Below are positions 45,763-56,842 of a DNA stretch of 64,000 bases, piece by piece. Each line of letters begins with the position of its first letter. The first letter of the stretch is position 1. Origin of the DNA: Streptococcus gallinaceus (lineage in GTDB: Bacteria; Bacillota; Bacilli; Lactobacillales; Streptococcaceae); NCBI RefSeq assembly GCF_024170225.1, contig NZ_JALJXU010000010.1:1-64000 (forward strand), given 5' to 3'. A program made the position numbers and the translations under genes. The notes below the pieces were generated by a model. That model was not told where the DNA came from. It made no database searches and worked only from the letters and a program-made list of their open reading frames with translations.

Positions 45763-45791
45763 TTCCTATCGATAACAATTTATTATCACTA
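45763..45791 (-). repeat. 29-bp inverted repeat, right copy
   Basis: Inverted exact copy of 42384-42412. On the minus strand it starts within TATAGT, the likely -10 of the ATP-grasp gene (45793-45788), and ends with AGGAA ahead of that gene's ATG at 45756. On the plus side it touches the -35 region (TATACA, 45790-45795) of the recombinase gene, whose -10 is TATAAT at 45813-45818. So one site borders three transcription units' signals. Confidence 0.85.
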
Positions 45792-45846
45792 TACAAAGCA
45801 TCAAAATCAGTCTATAATAGCGTCATTATTGTTAAAGGAGACTATT

Positions 45847-46734
45847 ATGGAATATACTATTATTTCTAACTACTTGAATTATTGTAAAACTCATAAACGC
45901 TTGAGTACACACACCTTGCGTGCTTATAAAAACGATTTAATGCAATTTTACAATTCCAATAATGAATGTGTGATAAGTTATATTGAAGGTTTAACACATT
46001 CAAACTTAAAAACTAGTACTTTACGGCGAAAAATTGCAAGTTTAAAAGTATTCTACAGCTATCTACAATCGAAAAATGTTATTACTGACAATCCCTTTAA
46101 TCAATTACGGTTTCAATTTCGAGCAGAAAAAACTTTGCCCAAGACAATCCCTCATGATAGTTTAAAAATCCTCTATACCTATCTACAAAAGAAGATTATC
46201 TCAGCCAAAACTATTTATCAAAAACAGAAAGCTGAAAGAAATTTGTTAATTGTCTCCTTATTGCTTTCTACCGGCATTCGGATTTCTGAACTGTGTCATA
46301 TTCGAATCAAAGATATTAATCTAACGGAACAAACACTCCAAATTCTAGGAAAAGGTAAAAAAGAGCGTATGATTTTTATTGGCGATGAACGAACTTTTCA
46401 GTTATTAAAAGCTTATATCACTTGTTATTGCAATCATACAGACGATTATTTATTTCCCGGAAAATCCTTACAAAAACCACTGACAGAACAAAGTGTTCGT
46501 TTGCTTCTAAAAACAGCCAAAACACAAACCAGACTCACTACAACTATTACACCTCATATGTTTCGTCACAGCTTTGCTACGATGTTATTAGATAATGATG
46601 TCGATATTCGGTACATCCAGCAGATACTTGGACACAGTTCTATTTCGATTACTCAGATATATACACACGTATCACAATCAAGACAAAAAGAGATACTAAG
46701 TTCCTGTAATCCAATTTCATCTATCTACACTTAA
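45847..46734 (+). CDS. XerC/D-like tyrosine recombinase
   Basis: A 295-aa recombinase from the ATG at 45847 with AAGGAG upstream. The N-terminal SAM-like domain (FISNYLNYCKTHKRLSTHTL-like start) is followed by catalytic residues: Arg in STGIRISELCHIRI, Lys in LGKGKKERMIF, HxxR in TPHMFRHSFATMLL, His and Tyr in LGHSSISITQIYTHVS. It is the second recombinase of the element, far from att, directly outside the right inverted repeat. It could act on the repeats; that is inference. Confidence 0.9.
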   Translation: MEYTIISNYLNYCKTHKRLSTHTLRAYKNDLMQFYNSNNECVISYIEGLTHSNLKTSTLRRKIASLKVFYSYLQSKNVITDNPFNQLRFQFRAEKTLPKTIPHDSLKILYTYLQKKIISAKTIYQKQKAERNLLIVSLLLSTGIRISELCHIRIKDINLTEQTLQILGKGKKERMIFIGDERTFQLLKAYITCYCNHTDDYLFPGKSLQKPLTEQSVRLLLKTAKTQTRLTTTITPHMFRHSFATMLLDNDVDIRYIQQILGHSSISITQIYTHVSQSRQKEILSSCNPISSIYT

Positions 46735-46759
46735 TCAAAAACATACAAAAATAAAAGAC

Positions 46760-46783
46760 TACCTAAAATCAGGTAGCCCTATT
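46760..46783. terminator. Bidirectional terminator
   Basis: GACTACCT and AGGTAGCC form a stem with an AAAATC loop; a T run follows on the minus strand and a shorter one on the plus side. It serves the recombinase (plus) and the convergent small membrane gene (minus). Confidence 0.7.
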
Positions 46784-47078
46784 TGTATCCCATCATTCTT
46801 CTTTTCACGATGTCGGTCATAAGTCCAAGCACAAGCAGAATATTAAATATTATAAAAAATCCTGTAAAATTCCAAATACCATTGGTGGCTAAATCTTCTG
46901 TATAAAGGTATCTTTCTGTAAAAAAGAGGTAAATTCCATAGATTTCAATAAAGACTAATCCACTGATGAGTCCGATAAGAAATAAAGCACCTGAAACTTT
47001 CACAATCCGATAAAGGACAAACAACATTAGTCCTATTGCTGCGATGAGCAAAAGGCTTTGTAGAATTTGTTCCAACAT
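46779..47078 (-). CDS. Small ICE membrane protein
   Basis: A 99-aa protein with three hydrophobic segments (QSLLLIAAIGLMLFVLYRIV, ALFLIGLISGLVFIEIYGI, FTGFFIIFNILLVLGLMTDI) and a basic C-terminus (IVKRRMMGYK). It resembles small conserved membrane proteins (DUF5966-like) of streptococcal ICEs. A place in the mating channel is possible but not shown. Confidence 0.6.
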   Translation of the reverse strand: MLEQILQSLLLIAAIGLMLFVLYRIVKVSGALFLIGLISGLVFIEIYGIYLFFTERYLYTEDLATNGIWNFTGFFIIFNILLVLGLMTDIVKRRMMGYK

Positions 47079-47091
47079 CTGACACCTCTTT

Positions 47092-47391
47092 CTAGGCTAA
47101 TTGCTTGCGATAATAGTCAGCCTGTTCCTGGTCAAGTTCATCAAGTTGGGCAACCAAGTCAAGGTATTCCGCTTTCGTTACCTCATCTAAGCTTGGAAAC
47201 TCATTCTCACGACTTGTGATGATGAGTTCCAGCTGTCCAGTGATTTCACGCTTTGAAAAGCTATAATCAAGAGTTTCATCTTCATACTGTTCCTTTAATG
47301 TTCGGTAGTTGGCTCTATCCTCTGGGTTTGTAAAGCCTTGTGACAACCATTCTTCTAGTTGATAACGCATTTCTTCAAGTGTTTGGACCAT
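47092..47391 (-). CDS. Small acidic ICE protein
   Basis: A 99-aa Glu/Gln-rich helical protein (MVQTLEEMRYQLEEWLSQGF) with no known function. It is 13 bases ahead of the small membrane gene and follows the giant helicase gene, in the same transcript direction. AAAGGAGAA ribosome site. Confidence 0.6.
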   Translation of the reverse strand: MVQTLEEMRYQLEEWLSQGFTNPEDRANYRTLKEQYEDETLDYSFSKREITGQLELIITSRENEFPSLDEVTKAEYLDLVAQLDELDQEQADYYRKQLA

Positions 47392-47461
47392 GATCTATTC
47401 TCCTTTTGTGATTTCTTGACTTCATTTTACCGCGTTCAAAATTATTTGTCAGCCTTTTATC

Positions 47462-48405
47462 TTATATCTCAAGTGCTATTTGTTGCTTCATTTGGGGTGT
47501 TGTAATTTCACTAAACTTGGCCAAAACCGCATCTATCTCCTCTATCTCCGCTTCTTTTTCGACCAAGGGAGCCAAAACTTCATACTTGGCCTTTACAAGC
47601 TGGTACTCCTCTTCCTTGGGAAAGACTTTTTCAACTTCTACTTTGGCTACTTGTAGCTTATCTTTTAAATCCTTTACCATTTCTCCAGTCTTTTCTTGGT
47701 CATCCAGGATATGGTCAATGGCATTGCTAATCCGTTGAATAGTTCCCACGTCTGATTTCAAATCAAGAGCGACTGTATATTGGTTTTCACCTACAATCAT
47801 TAAAGAAACGGTCTCTGGCAAGGGCTCACTAGGATCTCGTGTAGTCATTTTTAAGTCAAATCCTCTAAAGCTGGCAAGGGTTCTGACTTCCTTGGTCTCT
47901 GAGCGGTTATAGGTAATGAGTTTTCGCAGATAGTCCCCAGCTTCAGCACGATTATCCATTGCTTGATTGTCAAATCGCATGACAAAATCTTGCGACTTTG
48001 TTGCCAAAGATTGGGCAATATCTTTATCATATTGACTCAACCGTTTTTCCATAATAGGGAGGTGCTTCTCGCAATAAGAAACTGTGTGACGGTATTCATC
48101 TTTTGAGCGATTAAAAGCTCGTTTTTGATTTTCTAAAACTGTCAGTTCATTTTCCAATTCCATTTTGAGTTTGAGATAGGGATTACCAGTGGCTAAAGCC
48201 TTAAAGTCTGAGGCGGTCATGGTTTGTTCGTCAATGTCTTCAGCTGATCTCACAGGATCTTTTGAGGTCATAATCTGCGTGATGTATTTGAGCTTATTCT
48301 CCTGCGTCTGCCAGAGATAATTGTCAAAGCTCCCTTTGGTAATATAGTGATAAATATCTACCTCCTGGTGCATGTTTCCCTGACGAATCAATCTACCATT
48401 TCGCT
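47462..48405 (-). CDS. Methylase/helicase, 3' exon after the group II intron
   Basis: The C-terminal part (about 314 aa) of the interrupted helicase. It begins in the middle of a codon with SF2 helicase motif VI, QRNGRLIRQGNMHQ, the arginine finger needed for ATP hydrolysis, and continues VDIYHYITKGSFDNYLWQTQ and a coiled-coil region (EKTGEMVKDLKDKLQVAKVE). Joined to the 5' exon at 50913 it restores GTA CAG, Val-Gln, giving 2274 aa in one frame. Without splicing no functional helicase can be made. Confidence 0.9.
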
Positions 48406-50912
48406 GTAGGCTAAGTATCCAGCGCCTTACCGTATTACTACGGCAGGTTTCCAAATACTCGCCCCCGAACCGTACGTACACCTCTCAATGTATACGGCTC
48501 TCCATTTATAAACTCAATCTAACTTACCATGATGTAATTTCTTATGGCAATCTTTACACAGTGCTATTGTTTTCCGTTGTCTAGAAATCATCAAACGTTC
48601 CCAAAAAGTTTTCCCTTTTAAATCCTTGAGTTTTCTCAAATGATGGATTTCTAAGGAACTGTCGGTTGCTTGACAATATTCACAACGATTTGCTTTTAAT
48701 CTATCAATTAGATTTGTACGACTGAAATATTTTGCCGTATTTGGCAAATTATCGTTTTCAAGGAAAGATTTCTTTTGACGTCTAAAACCTCCGTTATAGA
48801 AATAACGGGACATTATATCTCCTTTGCGTCCAATATACTGTACCCTGAATTGACCATCCTTTTTATATTTACGGATGATGTGAGATTTAGTCGTACGATA
48901 CTTGGTCGCATAGGTTTTATACATGCTATATTCCATAATATACTTAAAGCGATGGAGGATAGAACTGTTGTTAGCGATACAATAATAGTTATAAAAACCT
49001 CTTATTTCCGCATTGTAGCGTTCTAAAATCTCTAGATCATCACAGTCTTTCATAAAATAACGAGCTGCTGGTTTCCAAACTTCGTGACCTCTATGATAAG
49101 TCATTTTCATAGCCCCATAGGACAGTAATCTATCTCGAATCGTTTCAATAGAAACCTCTAAAACCAATCTACCTGTATAATTTCTGACCAATCGTCCTAC
49201 CGAATCACGTTTGGCTAAATTGGATTGGCGAATGTACAGATGATAACCCAGAAACCTCGCTTTATCTCTTGCATTGGTAATCAGGGTTTTCTCTTCAGAG
49301 AGTTCCAATTTGAGAACCGTTTCCAAATAGTCCTTAATGTCTGCTTTAATGCGACGAGCGTCCTCTTTACTTCCAATCACACCACAGATAAAATCATCTG
49401 CATATCGGGTATAGGTTAGACGCTTAAAGCTACTATCCATAGGGTCGCTATGAGAAATCAATACTCTTTCTTTTTCTAATTGACGGATACGTTGAATGGC
49501 TTCTTGGCGTTGGTTTTCCGTCGAAGCACACTCTAGTGTTCTTCTTGCTTTTCCCAGTGCAATCTCATTTTGGCGATATTCTGGGGTGCGTTTACGGTAT
49601 TTCCCTTCACAGAAGTTCTTCACATAATCTGTCATATATTTATCAAACTTATCCAAATAGATATTGGCTAGAATTGGACTGATTATTCCTCCTTGTGGAG
49701 TTCCTGAGTAGGTTTTATAGAATTTCCAGTTTTCCACATATCCTGCATTGAGGAACTTACGAATCAGGCGTAAGAATCGCTCATCTGTAATTCTTTCTCG
49801 CAGAATCTGAATCATCACATCATGGTTGATATTATCAAAGAATGATTTGATGTCTCCTTCAATGAACCATTTTGTTCCAGTATAGGTTTTCTGAATTTGA
49901 GTAAGTGCTGTATGGCAACTTTTATTCGGACGAAAACCATGAGAAGAAGATTCGAACTGTCCCTCGTAGATAGCTTCCAGAATCATTTTGACAACCTGTT
50001 GTAAGAGCTTATCATCAAATGTTGGAATACCTAGTGGACGTAGCTTACCATTCTTTTTCGGAATGTAGGTTCGTCTTGATGGATGTGGCTGATAGGATTC
50101 ATCTTTCAGGGAATCAATCAATTGGTCAATTCTAGCGATACTCATGCCATCAATTGTTAACTCGTCTACTCCAGGGGTCATGTGTCCTGGGTTAGCGTAA
50201 ATCGTTTGATAGGCAACTAAATACATCTCTTCGTTATAAAGCAAACGATAAAGTCGCTTAAATTGATAGTTTTTATCTTTACTGTGTTTTGTTAGATTGT
50301 TTAACACATTTTGAGGATTTCTCATGGTGTCTCACACACCTTCCTTTCCATTATGTTAATGTTATAAACTGTTCCCCTTCGCCATGTACGTGCCATTAAC
50401 ACGCTCGGACTACTATGGGAACTCCGTTACCTTATCAAATATTCATAAACCTGATGTTTAATAGCTTTTACAAGCGTTTTGACTTAAGTAATCTCCGTTT
50501 AACTGGTATAGTAACATAGCTTGATAATTTCTTCGGATAGGACGTTCATCTGTTTTCATTTACTATGAATACGCTATGGAGTCCCTTTGCTTCATTATCT
50601 TATCCAGTGATAGTGAAGTTCCATAGTATGAGGGTTTTAGTTATCTTACCTCACAGTCCCGACACAGACCGTTTAGACTATCCTTCAATCAGTTTAGATT
50701 TTATCCTTATAATTATCTCAGTAACAACTGTTACATTGTCATCTCCTCATTCAGTCGTGATGTGATAACTCATCAACTTATGAGTTTCCCAACGTGCTTT
50801 GTTCCCTGATATTTGGTTTCCCTCACAGGTCAGTTGGGTGATGATAGGCATTAAGGTCACGCCTACTACTTTGCCCAAAAGTAGATTTACTATACCGCCT
50901 TTACGGACGCAC
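48406..50912 (-). mobile_element. Group II intron
   Basis: A 2507-base intron on the minus strand. It starts GTGCG (50912-50908), the group II 5' consensus, and ends in AC at 48406. Domain V is seen near 48500 (GAGCCGTAT and GTACGGTTCGGG arms), followed by domain VI. The first 587 bases (50912-50326) are the ribozyme domains before the maturase gene and hold no other gene. The exon junction restores the helicase frame exactly, so it is a true insertion and probably splices. Confidence 0.92.
48514..50325 (-). CDS. ltrA: Group II intron maturase/reverse transcriptase with HNH endonuclease
   Basis: The 603-aa intron-encoded protein. The reverse transcriptase part has GTPQGGIISPILANIYLDKF and YTRYADDFICGVIG (the YADD catalytic pair near residues 302-305). 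A maturase (X) domain follows near residues 400-500, and the C-terminal HNH endonuclease has CEYCQATDSSLEIHHLRKLK and CKDCHKKLHH zinc Cys pairs. All key residues are present, so the intron should be able to splice and move. Confidence 0.95.
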   Translation of the reverse strand: MRNPQNVLNNLTKHSKDKNYQFKRLYRLLYNEEMYLVAYQTIYANPGHMTPGVDELTIDGMSIARIDQLIDSLKDESYQPHPSRRTYIPKKNGKLRPLGIPTFDDKLLQQVVKMILEAIYEGQFESSSHGFRPNKSCHTALTQIQKTYTGTKWFIEGDIKSFFDNINHDVMIQILRERITDERFLRLIRKFLNAGYVENWKFYKTYSGTPQGGIISPILANIYLDKFDKYMTDYVKNFCEGKYRKRTPEYRQNEIALGKARRTLECASTENQRQEAIQRIRQLEKERVLISHSDPMDSSFKRLTYTRYADDFICGVIGSKEDARRIKADIKDYLETVLKLELSEEKTLITNARDKARFLGYHLYIRQSNLAKRDSVGRLVRNYTGRLVLEVSIETIRDRLLSYGAMKMTYHRGHEVWKPAARYFMKDCDDLEILERYNAEIRGFYNYYCIANNSSILHRFKYIMEYSMYKTYATKYRTTKSHIIRKYKKDGQFRVQYIGRKGDIMSRYFYNGGFRRQKKSFLENDNLPNTAKYFSRTNLIDRLKANRCEYCQATDSSLEIHHLRKLKDLKGKTFWERLMISRQRKTIALCKDCHKKLHHGKLD

Positions 50913-53900
50913 GTACAATATCAGAAGGACGCCAGGGAACATCTAAGTGGTGGACAGCTTTCATGCGTGATTGCACGTTTAGACCCGTTCCACCTTTTTC
51001 AGTCGAAGCCATGAGAATCCGTACTTCCCCACTATTGACCTTGCGTGAGAGAGAATTTTTCTTCTCGTCGGTATTTGCGTCATGCACAAAGGCAATTTCT
51101 TCTTTTGGAATCCCTCGATCGACTAGCAAGTCCTTAAGTTCATTGTAGACATCAAACCCTTCTTCCTTATTTTTAGGCGTTCCAATGTCAGAGAAAATCA
51201 TCTGAGTGGCTTTGTTTTCAGCTCCTTCACTGTAAATCCGATCGACATTATCGACTACTTGAAGGATTTTCTGATTATCCGATAAGGAATAAGCAGGGTC
51301 AATCAACCGCATATCAATAGCTAGTTTTCTGGCTTCACCTGTGATTTTAAGCATGTTATCTCTACTTGGATCAACACTACCTGACTTGATAGCGTCTGAA
51401 CGCTCTACCAGTTCTTCTAAATAGTATTTCTGAGCTTGCGTTAACTCGCTTTCCACCGCAACAATCTTAGCTTCAGGTACAGGTAAGTCAAGCATATCCG
51501 ATGTCTGAATATCGGCTGTTTCCTTGTAAATTCGCATGAGTTCAGGAAGGTTGACGAATTTCTTAAACCGTTTCTTAGGTTGGTATTTATCACCTGTCGG
51601 GGCTAGTTCCATAGAGTTTTCGATATTCCCAAAAGCCCCAACCCAGGAGTCAAAATTGGATACCTGGTATCGTTCCAAGACATCAGGTTGAATGTAATTC
51701 ATCATGGTGAAAAGTTCACTAATGGAGTTAGAAACTGGTGTTCCTGTCGCAAAAACGACATTTCTATCCCCATGCTCTGCCTGAACCTGTCTCACCTTCA
51801 TCTCCATATCCACGTTCTTTTTTGAAGTGGTGTTGGTGATTCCAGCTACATTCCCAAGTCCAGTGATTGGACGGATATTCTTGAAGTGATGAGCCTCATC
51901 CACAAAGAGAAAATCAATGCCAAGGTTTTCAAATTCGATAAAGGTATCTCGCTCCAGTTTTTGGAGTTCTTCCAACTGGTGCTCTAGTCCCTTAATCGAA
52001 CGCTCTGCTTCTTTCACCGTATAATCACTGTCACTTCCCAGCTTGATTTCTCTGAGTTGTTCGAGTTTGTCGTTGATATAGGTTACCTGCTTCTCTCGAC
52101 TCATCGGTATTTTCTCAAATTGTGAATCCCCAATGACAATGGCATCATAATCCCCTGTAATAATCCGAGACACAAACTGCTTGCGTTTGGCTTTGGCAAA
52201 GTCTTTCTTAGTAGTCACATAGACTTTCTTGGTAGGGAAAAATTTCATGATTTCTTGACCAAACTGTGCAGTCAAACTAGAAGGGACCACATAAAGAGGC
52301 TTATGCACCATCCCTAATTCTTTCAGTTTGAAACCTGCCCCAAGCATGGTCAAGGTTTTTCCAGACCCTACCTCATGGGCGAGTAGAGCACGTTTTTCTT
52401 CCACAATCCGTTGAATGGCATTCTTTTGGTGAGGACGTAGGGAGATATTCTGGGCAAGTCCATCAATGGTTAAATGACTACCATCATAGGTCTTTGATAT
52501 CGTACGATTGTAGAGCCTATTATAGGTGTCTTCAATCATCTGTTGGACTTCTGGATACCTTGCTACAAAATCTTGAAAGAGTTCTTGTAGGTGTGTTTCC
52601 TTGGCACGTAGGACCGTTGTCTTCTCGACATCCGTCACATGCTTTTTCTTATCCCCTTCGACAACTTGTTTTGTGATGGTTGGTTGATTGGAATTCAGGA
52701 GATTTTCAAAGATTTTTCGACCACTATCATAACGAGAACCTGGTACACCTAAACTTCTATCCGTTGCGTTGGAATAGGTATAGGCAAACTTAGATTGGTA
52801 AGTGATAACTCCGTCAATGGGACTGACTTCAAGGACTGTTGCTACTTCTTGGTCTGACAGTTCATAGGCTTTCCCCATAAAGATTTCTTGGGCAAATTTT
52901 CCGTAAACAGGCAAAGGAATCCAGCGTGAACCGATTCGATAATCAATGTCTGCTAAAGTAATGCGTGCTGGTTTGACTGTTTCTAGAAGTCCTGCATAAT
53001 GAGGCCAGTTAAAGTCCTGATTGTCTTGTTTGACGAATAGGTCCACCACTTCTAACTTGGTAACCACATCACCTGACAGAAAGTCTTGGCGAGAAACATA
53101 GGACAGCTCCCCATTCAAATACTTCTCAGGATCAGGCATAATGAGGTCGCCTAACTCCTCAATCAAGGTCATCTTAGAATCGACCTGATAGATAGACATC
53201 ATATAAGCAAAATCAACCCCTCTGCCGTCAGCTAAGCTAGAATTTAAGGCATCAAGGGCTGTATGTACCTTTTTAACCTCTTTCTCGGGACGCACTAGAG
53301 CCTTTTCAAAGGCAAGGGATTTTGTATAGATAATAGACTTTCCACTTGGATCCAGACTTTCATCTTCCAAACTAGCAAGAAGCGAATACTTATCATCACT
53401 ATCGAAAAGATTGCGGTTCACTGCACTATTCAAATACCCATATCGTTTGACAAAGCTATCATAGGTACGATTGAGTTTGCCTAACAAGTGGTTAAAGGTC
53501 TCCTTATCATAGTCATAATAGCGTTGAATGGCAATAACTTCTTGATAGGCATTGCGAATATCGACCATTCCCTTAATCCGTGCCACTTCTTTCTCAGACA
53601 AGGGAGCTTCATAGAAAACTGTCTTTTTATAATAACCCTTAAATTGTCCACGTTTAGCTGCATCATCGGTCACATAAACATCTAGAGCAGTGCTATCAGT
53701 CACCTCTAAGCTATTAAATCTATCAATCTGTTTTTGAGAATGCTTGGTGTCCCATGCTTTGAAGTTGCCCTCTTCATCGACATAGTAACTGATTTCTTCC
53801 GTCTTGGTCCCCACTCGAATGCCTTTGTTGTCTCGATAGTAAACTGTAGAACCCTGGTAACCAAAACTGTACTGACCTAGATTCTCCCTCATTTCAGCTG

Positions 53901-56793
53901 GAATAGAAGTATCAATGACTTGTTTTGTCAATACGTCTGGATTAATGTTGATTTCATTTCTATCAATCTCTCTTGGGGTCTTAACGTGATTTAGAGCAGT
54001 TTGGACACTTGCAATCAAGTTATCACTAGTCCCCTTAACAGAAAGTGTTCCACCGTTAAAATTTCTAACCTCGTAGGTTCCTAGCACTTGGCTATTGTAT
54101 TCTCCATCAAAGTAAGGATTGAGCCAAATGCGACTATCCTTTTCATAACGAATGGAACCTGAAAAGGCTAAGTCATCTGAAACATATCCCTTGACTAAGT
54201 GTTTCTGAAAGAACAACAGATCCGTTGTGACAGTGGTTCCTGCAATGGCCTTAAAGGCAGAATCAGGCAGTCGAACCCCACCAAGAAATTCGGTTGTCTC
54301 ACGAATATCTTGTAAGATGTTTTCTGTTCGCTTATCCATGGTTCCTGTGGAAGAGATAATCGCTACTTGTCCACCATCATGGACCAAATCAAGTGACTTT
54401 TTGACAAAGTAGTCATGAATCATATAAGGCTTATCGTACCTATTATCCGCAATTCGTATATTGGCAAACGGCACATTTGAAATCACCAAATCAAAACTAT
54501 TGTCGTTAAAAGCCACCGTCTCAAAACCCTTAATTTCAATATGACTATTGGGGTGAAGGTGTTTGGCTATAGCTCCTGTAATGGTATCTAGCTCTACGCC
54601 ATATAGCTCACTCTTTTCTCTTAAGTGTTTGGGCATAGCCGCAAAGAAATTCCCAGTTCCCATGGAAGGATCTAGGATTTTGCCACCTGTAAAGCCATCT
54701 CTTTCCAACTTATCCCACATCTGACGGATCAGGGCTGGGTCTGTGTAATAGGCTGTCAGAGAGGACTGTTTCATATCCGAATACTCTTTATCTGTGACTA
54801 AGCTTTTCAGTTCCTCTCGTTCCTTAGAAAATTTTGGATTATAGTCATCAAAAAATTCATTGGCAAGTCCACCCCAACCCACATACTTGGCAAGGAGTTC
54901 TTGTTCACTTGTACTTGCCTGACGGCGTTCCGTTTCAAGTGTTTTAACCAAACGAATAGCCGCAATGTTTGCCTCAACCTTATCTCTAGCAGTCTTAGGA
55001 TAAAAGTCTGTCAAATCTTCTGGAAAATAAAAGTCCGTTACTGGAATCTCTGGAATTGTTCCGACTACTTCCCCTTCAGGAATTTGACTATCTGATTCTT
55101 CAAGATCAGTATCATTATGACCTTTTTCTGAACCATCTGGTTCCAATAGTCCAATACTCTGAACTGGCTCCTCTTCCAGAAATGAAAAAAGGTTTAATTC
55201 TTGGTCCGCTACGTCTAACGCTGTTTGTGGTTCTGCCTTTGGCTGATGAAGTGCCTGACTGACTTCTTCCCAGGTCCTCACATAAAGAACTGGATTTTGT
55301 TCAATGATATCTGAAAAATCATTGACTAACTCAATCCGAATCAAACCGTTCAATCGAGCATCGTTGACCGACACGACCTCAAAGTCCTGTCCCTTATAGG
55401 AAACCAATGCCCCCAGAGGATAAGTGTCCAATACCCTCTGAACCAGTGGATTTTCCGCAAATTCTTCATCAACTACTTCTTTTCCCTCAGCTTTCTCTAG
55501 CTTGTTCTTCCAATCTCTGAAAGTTAAATCTGGCTGATTGCCTTTAACTTTTTCAAATTGCTCCGCGTCTTCTCTGCTAAGTTCTTGGTGTAAAAAGGCG
55601 TAAGCAATTTGTCGCAGCTCTTCAATGGAAAGCTGGCTACCAAAGAAAAATTCAATTTTTTCATGACCCAATCCCATTTGGAGTAGTTCTGTCGCAAGGG
55701 CTAGTTGAGTTACAGAGGCATTGGGATAGCCACCTAGTAAAGCAAGATCCGCATTTTTCAAACGAAAACGACCTACCGCATCCAATAAAATGCCGACTTG
55801 GTCTTGGTCAAACTGAGATAAATCAATCCCTAACTGAGTCCATTTTTCTTGATTTTCTGCCCTAATGGCTTGTCCAATTTTTTCTATTTCCTTTTCTTCG
55901 ACTGTAGTCAACATTCGTTTCAGCTCATAGAGGCTACCATCAGCTTCTAGATAGGTAAGTAACTCCTCGCCAGCAAAGACTGGTGTCATTTCCATCTCAG
56001 TATCAAAATCACCTCGTCTAAAATTTGGGACTTTTGAACGTTCATTTCGAATTTGGTCAAAATAGGTTAGTATCTCAAATTTACGTCGTAATGACAACTC
56101 TTCATAAGCTGGCAGATGACTGGTTTTTCCTGTTTGAACATCTAGTTGAGACAAATCTACATCCAAACTAGCAATAACCAGAGAGCCCTCTTCTCGAAAA
56201 GATAATGCCTGATGAACACTTGTTTTGTGCTCATCACCAGTTTCTTCTTGTTCTTGAACTATTTCATCAACTCTTGCTTCAAGCTCAGGCTCGTAAGTCA
56301 AGAGAAACTGTTCAATATCTCGGCTAATGCGATCCGCTAAATTATTAGCCACACGGTAAACATTGACCAAATTAGCTCCCCTACTTTTTTGCAAGAGTGA
56401 ATCCGGCGATATGGTTTGGTAGTGACCATTTGAGTCTAATAATTGAAAACGAGTGGCCAGATTAAACAAGGCTACTTCTATCACCAAGTCTTTTTCAGAC
56501 GGCGATAGTTTGTCGAGTTTTTGGAGACCAGTTTGGCCGAATACTTGTGTATAGGTCAATAGATCATGAGCAGTATCATAAGGACTAGCCTGAACAAAAG
56601 CTGAAACATCTGTCTCAAAGTGAAGTACCTGAACAGACTTATTTATTTCTTGCCTATTAGTCATAAACTGATAAACGAGACTATCCCACTCCTCATCAAA
56701 ATGCTCTGCTTGGTAATATAAAAATGCCTCAAGCAAGGCTCTATCACGAGGAATGGTGGCTCTCATCATTTGTAGTAAGACTTCTTGATTCAT
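50913..56793 (-). CDS. N6-DNA methylase/SNF2-type helicase, 5' exon
   Basis: The first 1960 codons of a 2274-aa ICE protein. After a helical N-terminal region, the methylase part has SAM motif I DPSMGTGNFFAAMP (about residue 705) and SNVPF as the NPPY-like motif (about 770). The helicase part has Walker A ALLAHEVGSGKTLTMLG (about 1470), DEAH in FLFVDEAHHFKN (about 1630) and motif III FATGTPVSNS. Exon end: WRPSDIV, then one base of the Gln codon. Such proteins are typical of Tn5252-type ICEs and may protect or remodel the transferred DNA. Confidence 0.9.
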
Positions 56794-56812
56794 TTTTTCC
56801 TCCCATTTTAAA

Positions 56813-56836
56813 AGGGCCGAGAGTGTTTCTCAGCCC
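56813..56836 (-). terminator. Terminator-like hairpin before the helicase gene
   Basis: On the minus strand GGGCTGAGA and TCTCGGCCC pair around a 5-base loop and are followed by TTTT. It sits between the 183-aa gene and the helicase gene, so it may reduce read-through. Confidence 0.65.
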
Positions 56837-56842
56837 TTTGCG

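Noticed and set aside
42384..45791. Inverted repeats as the ends of a transposon
   Set aside because: No transposase inside, no target-site duplication seen around the repeats, and each copy overlaps -10 and ribosome sites of the enclosed genes.
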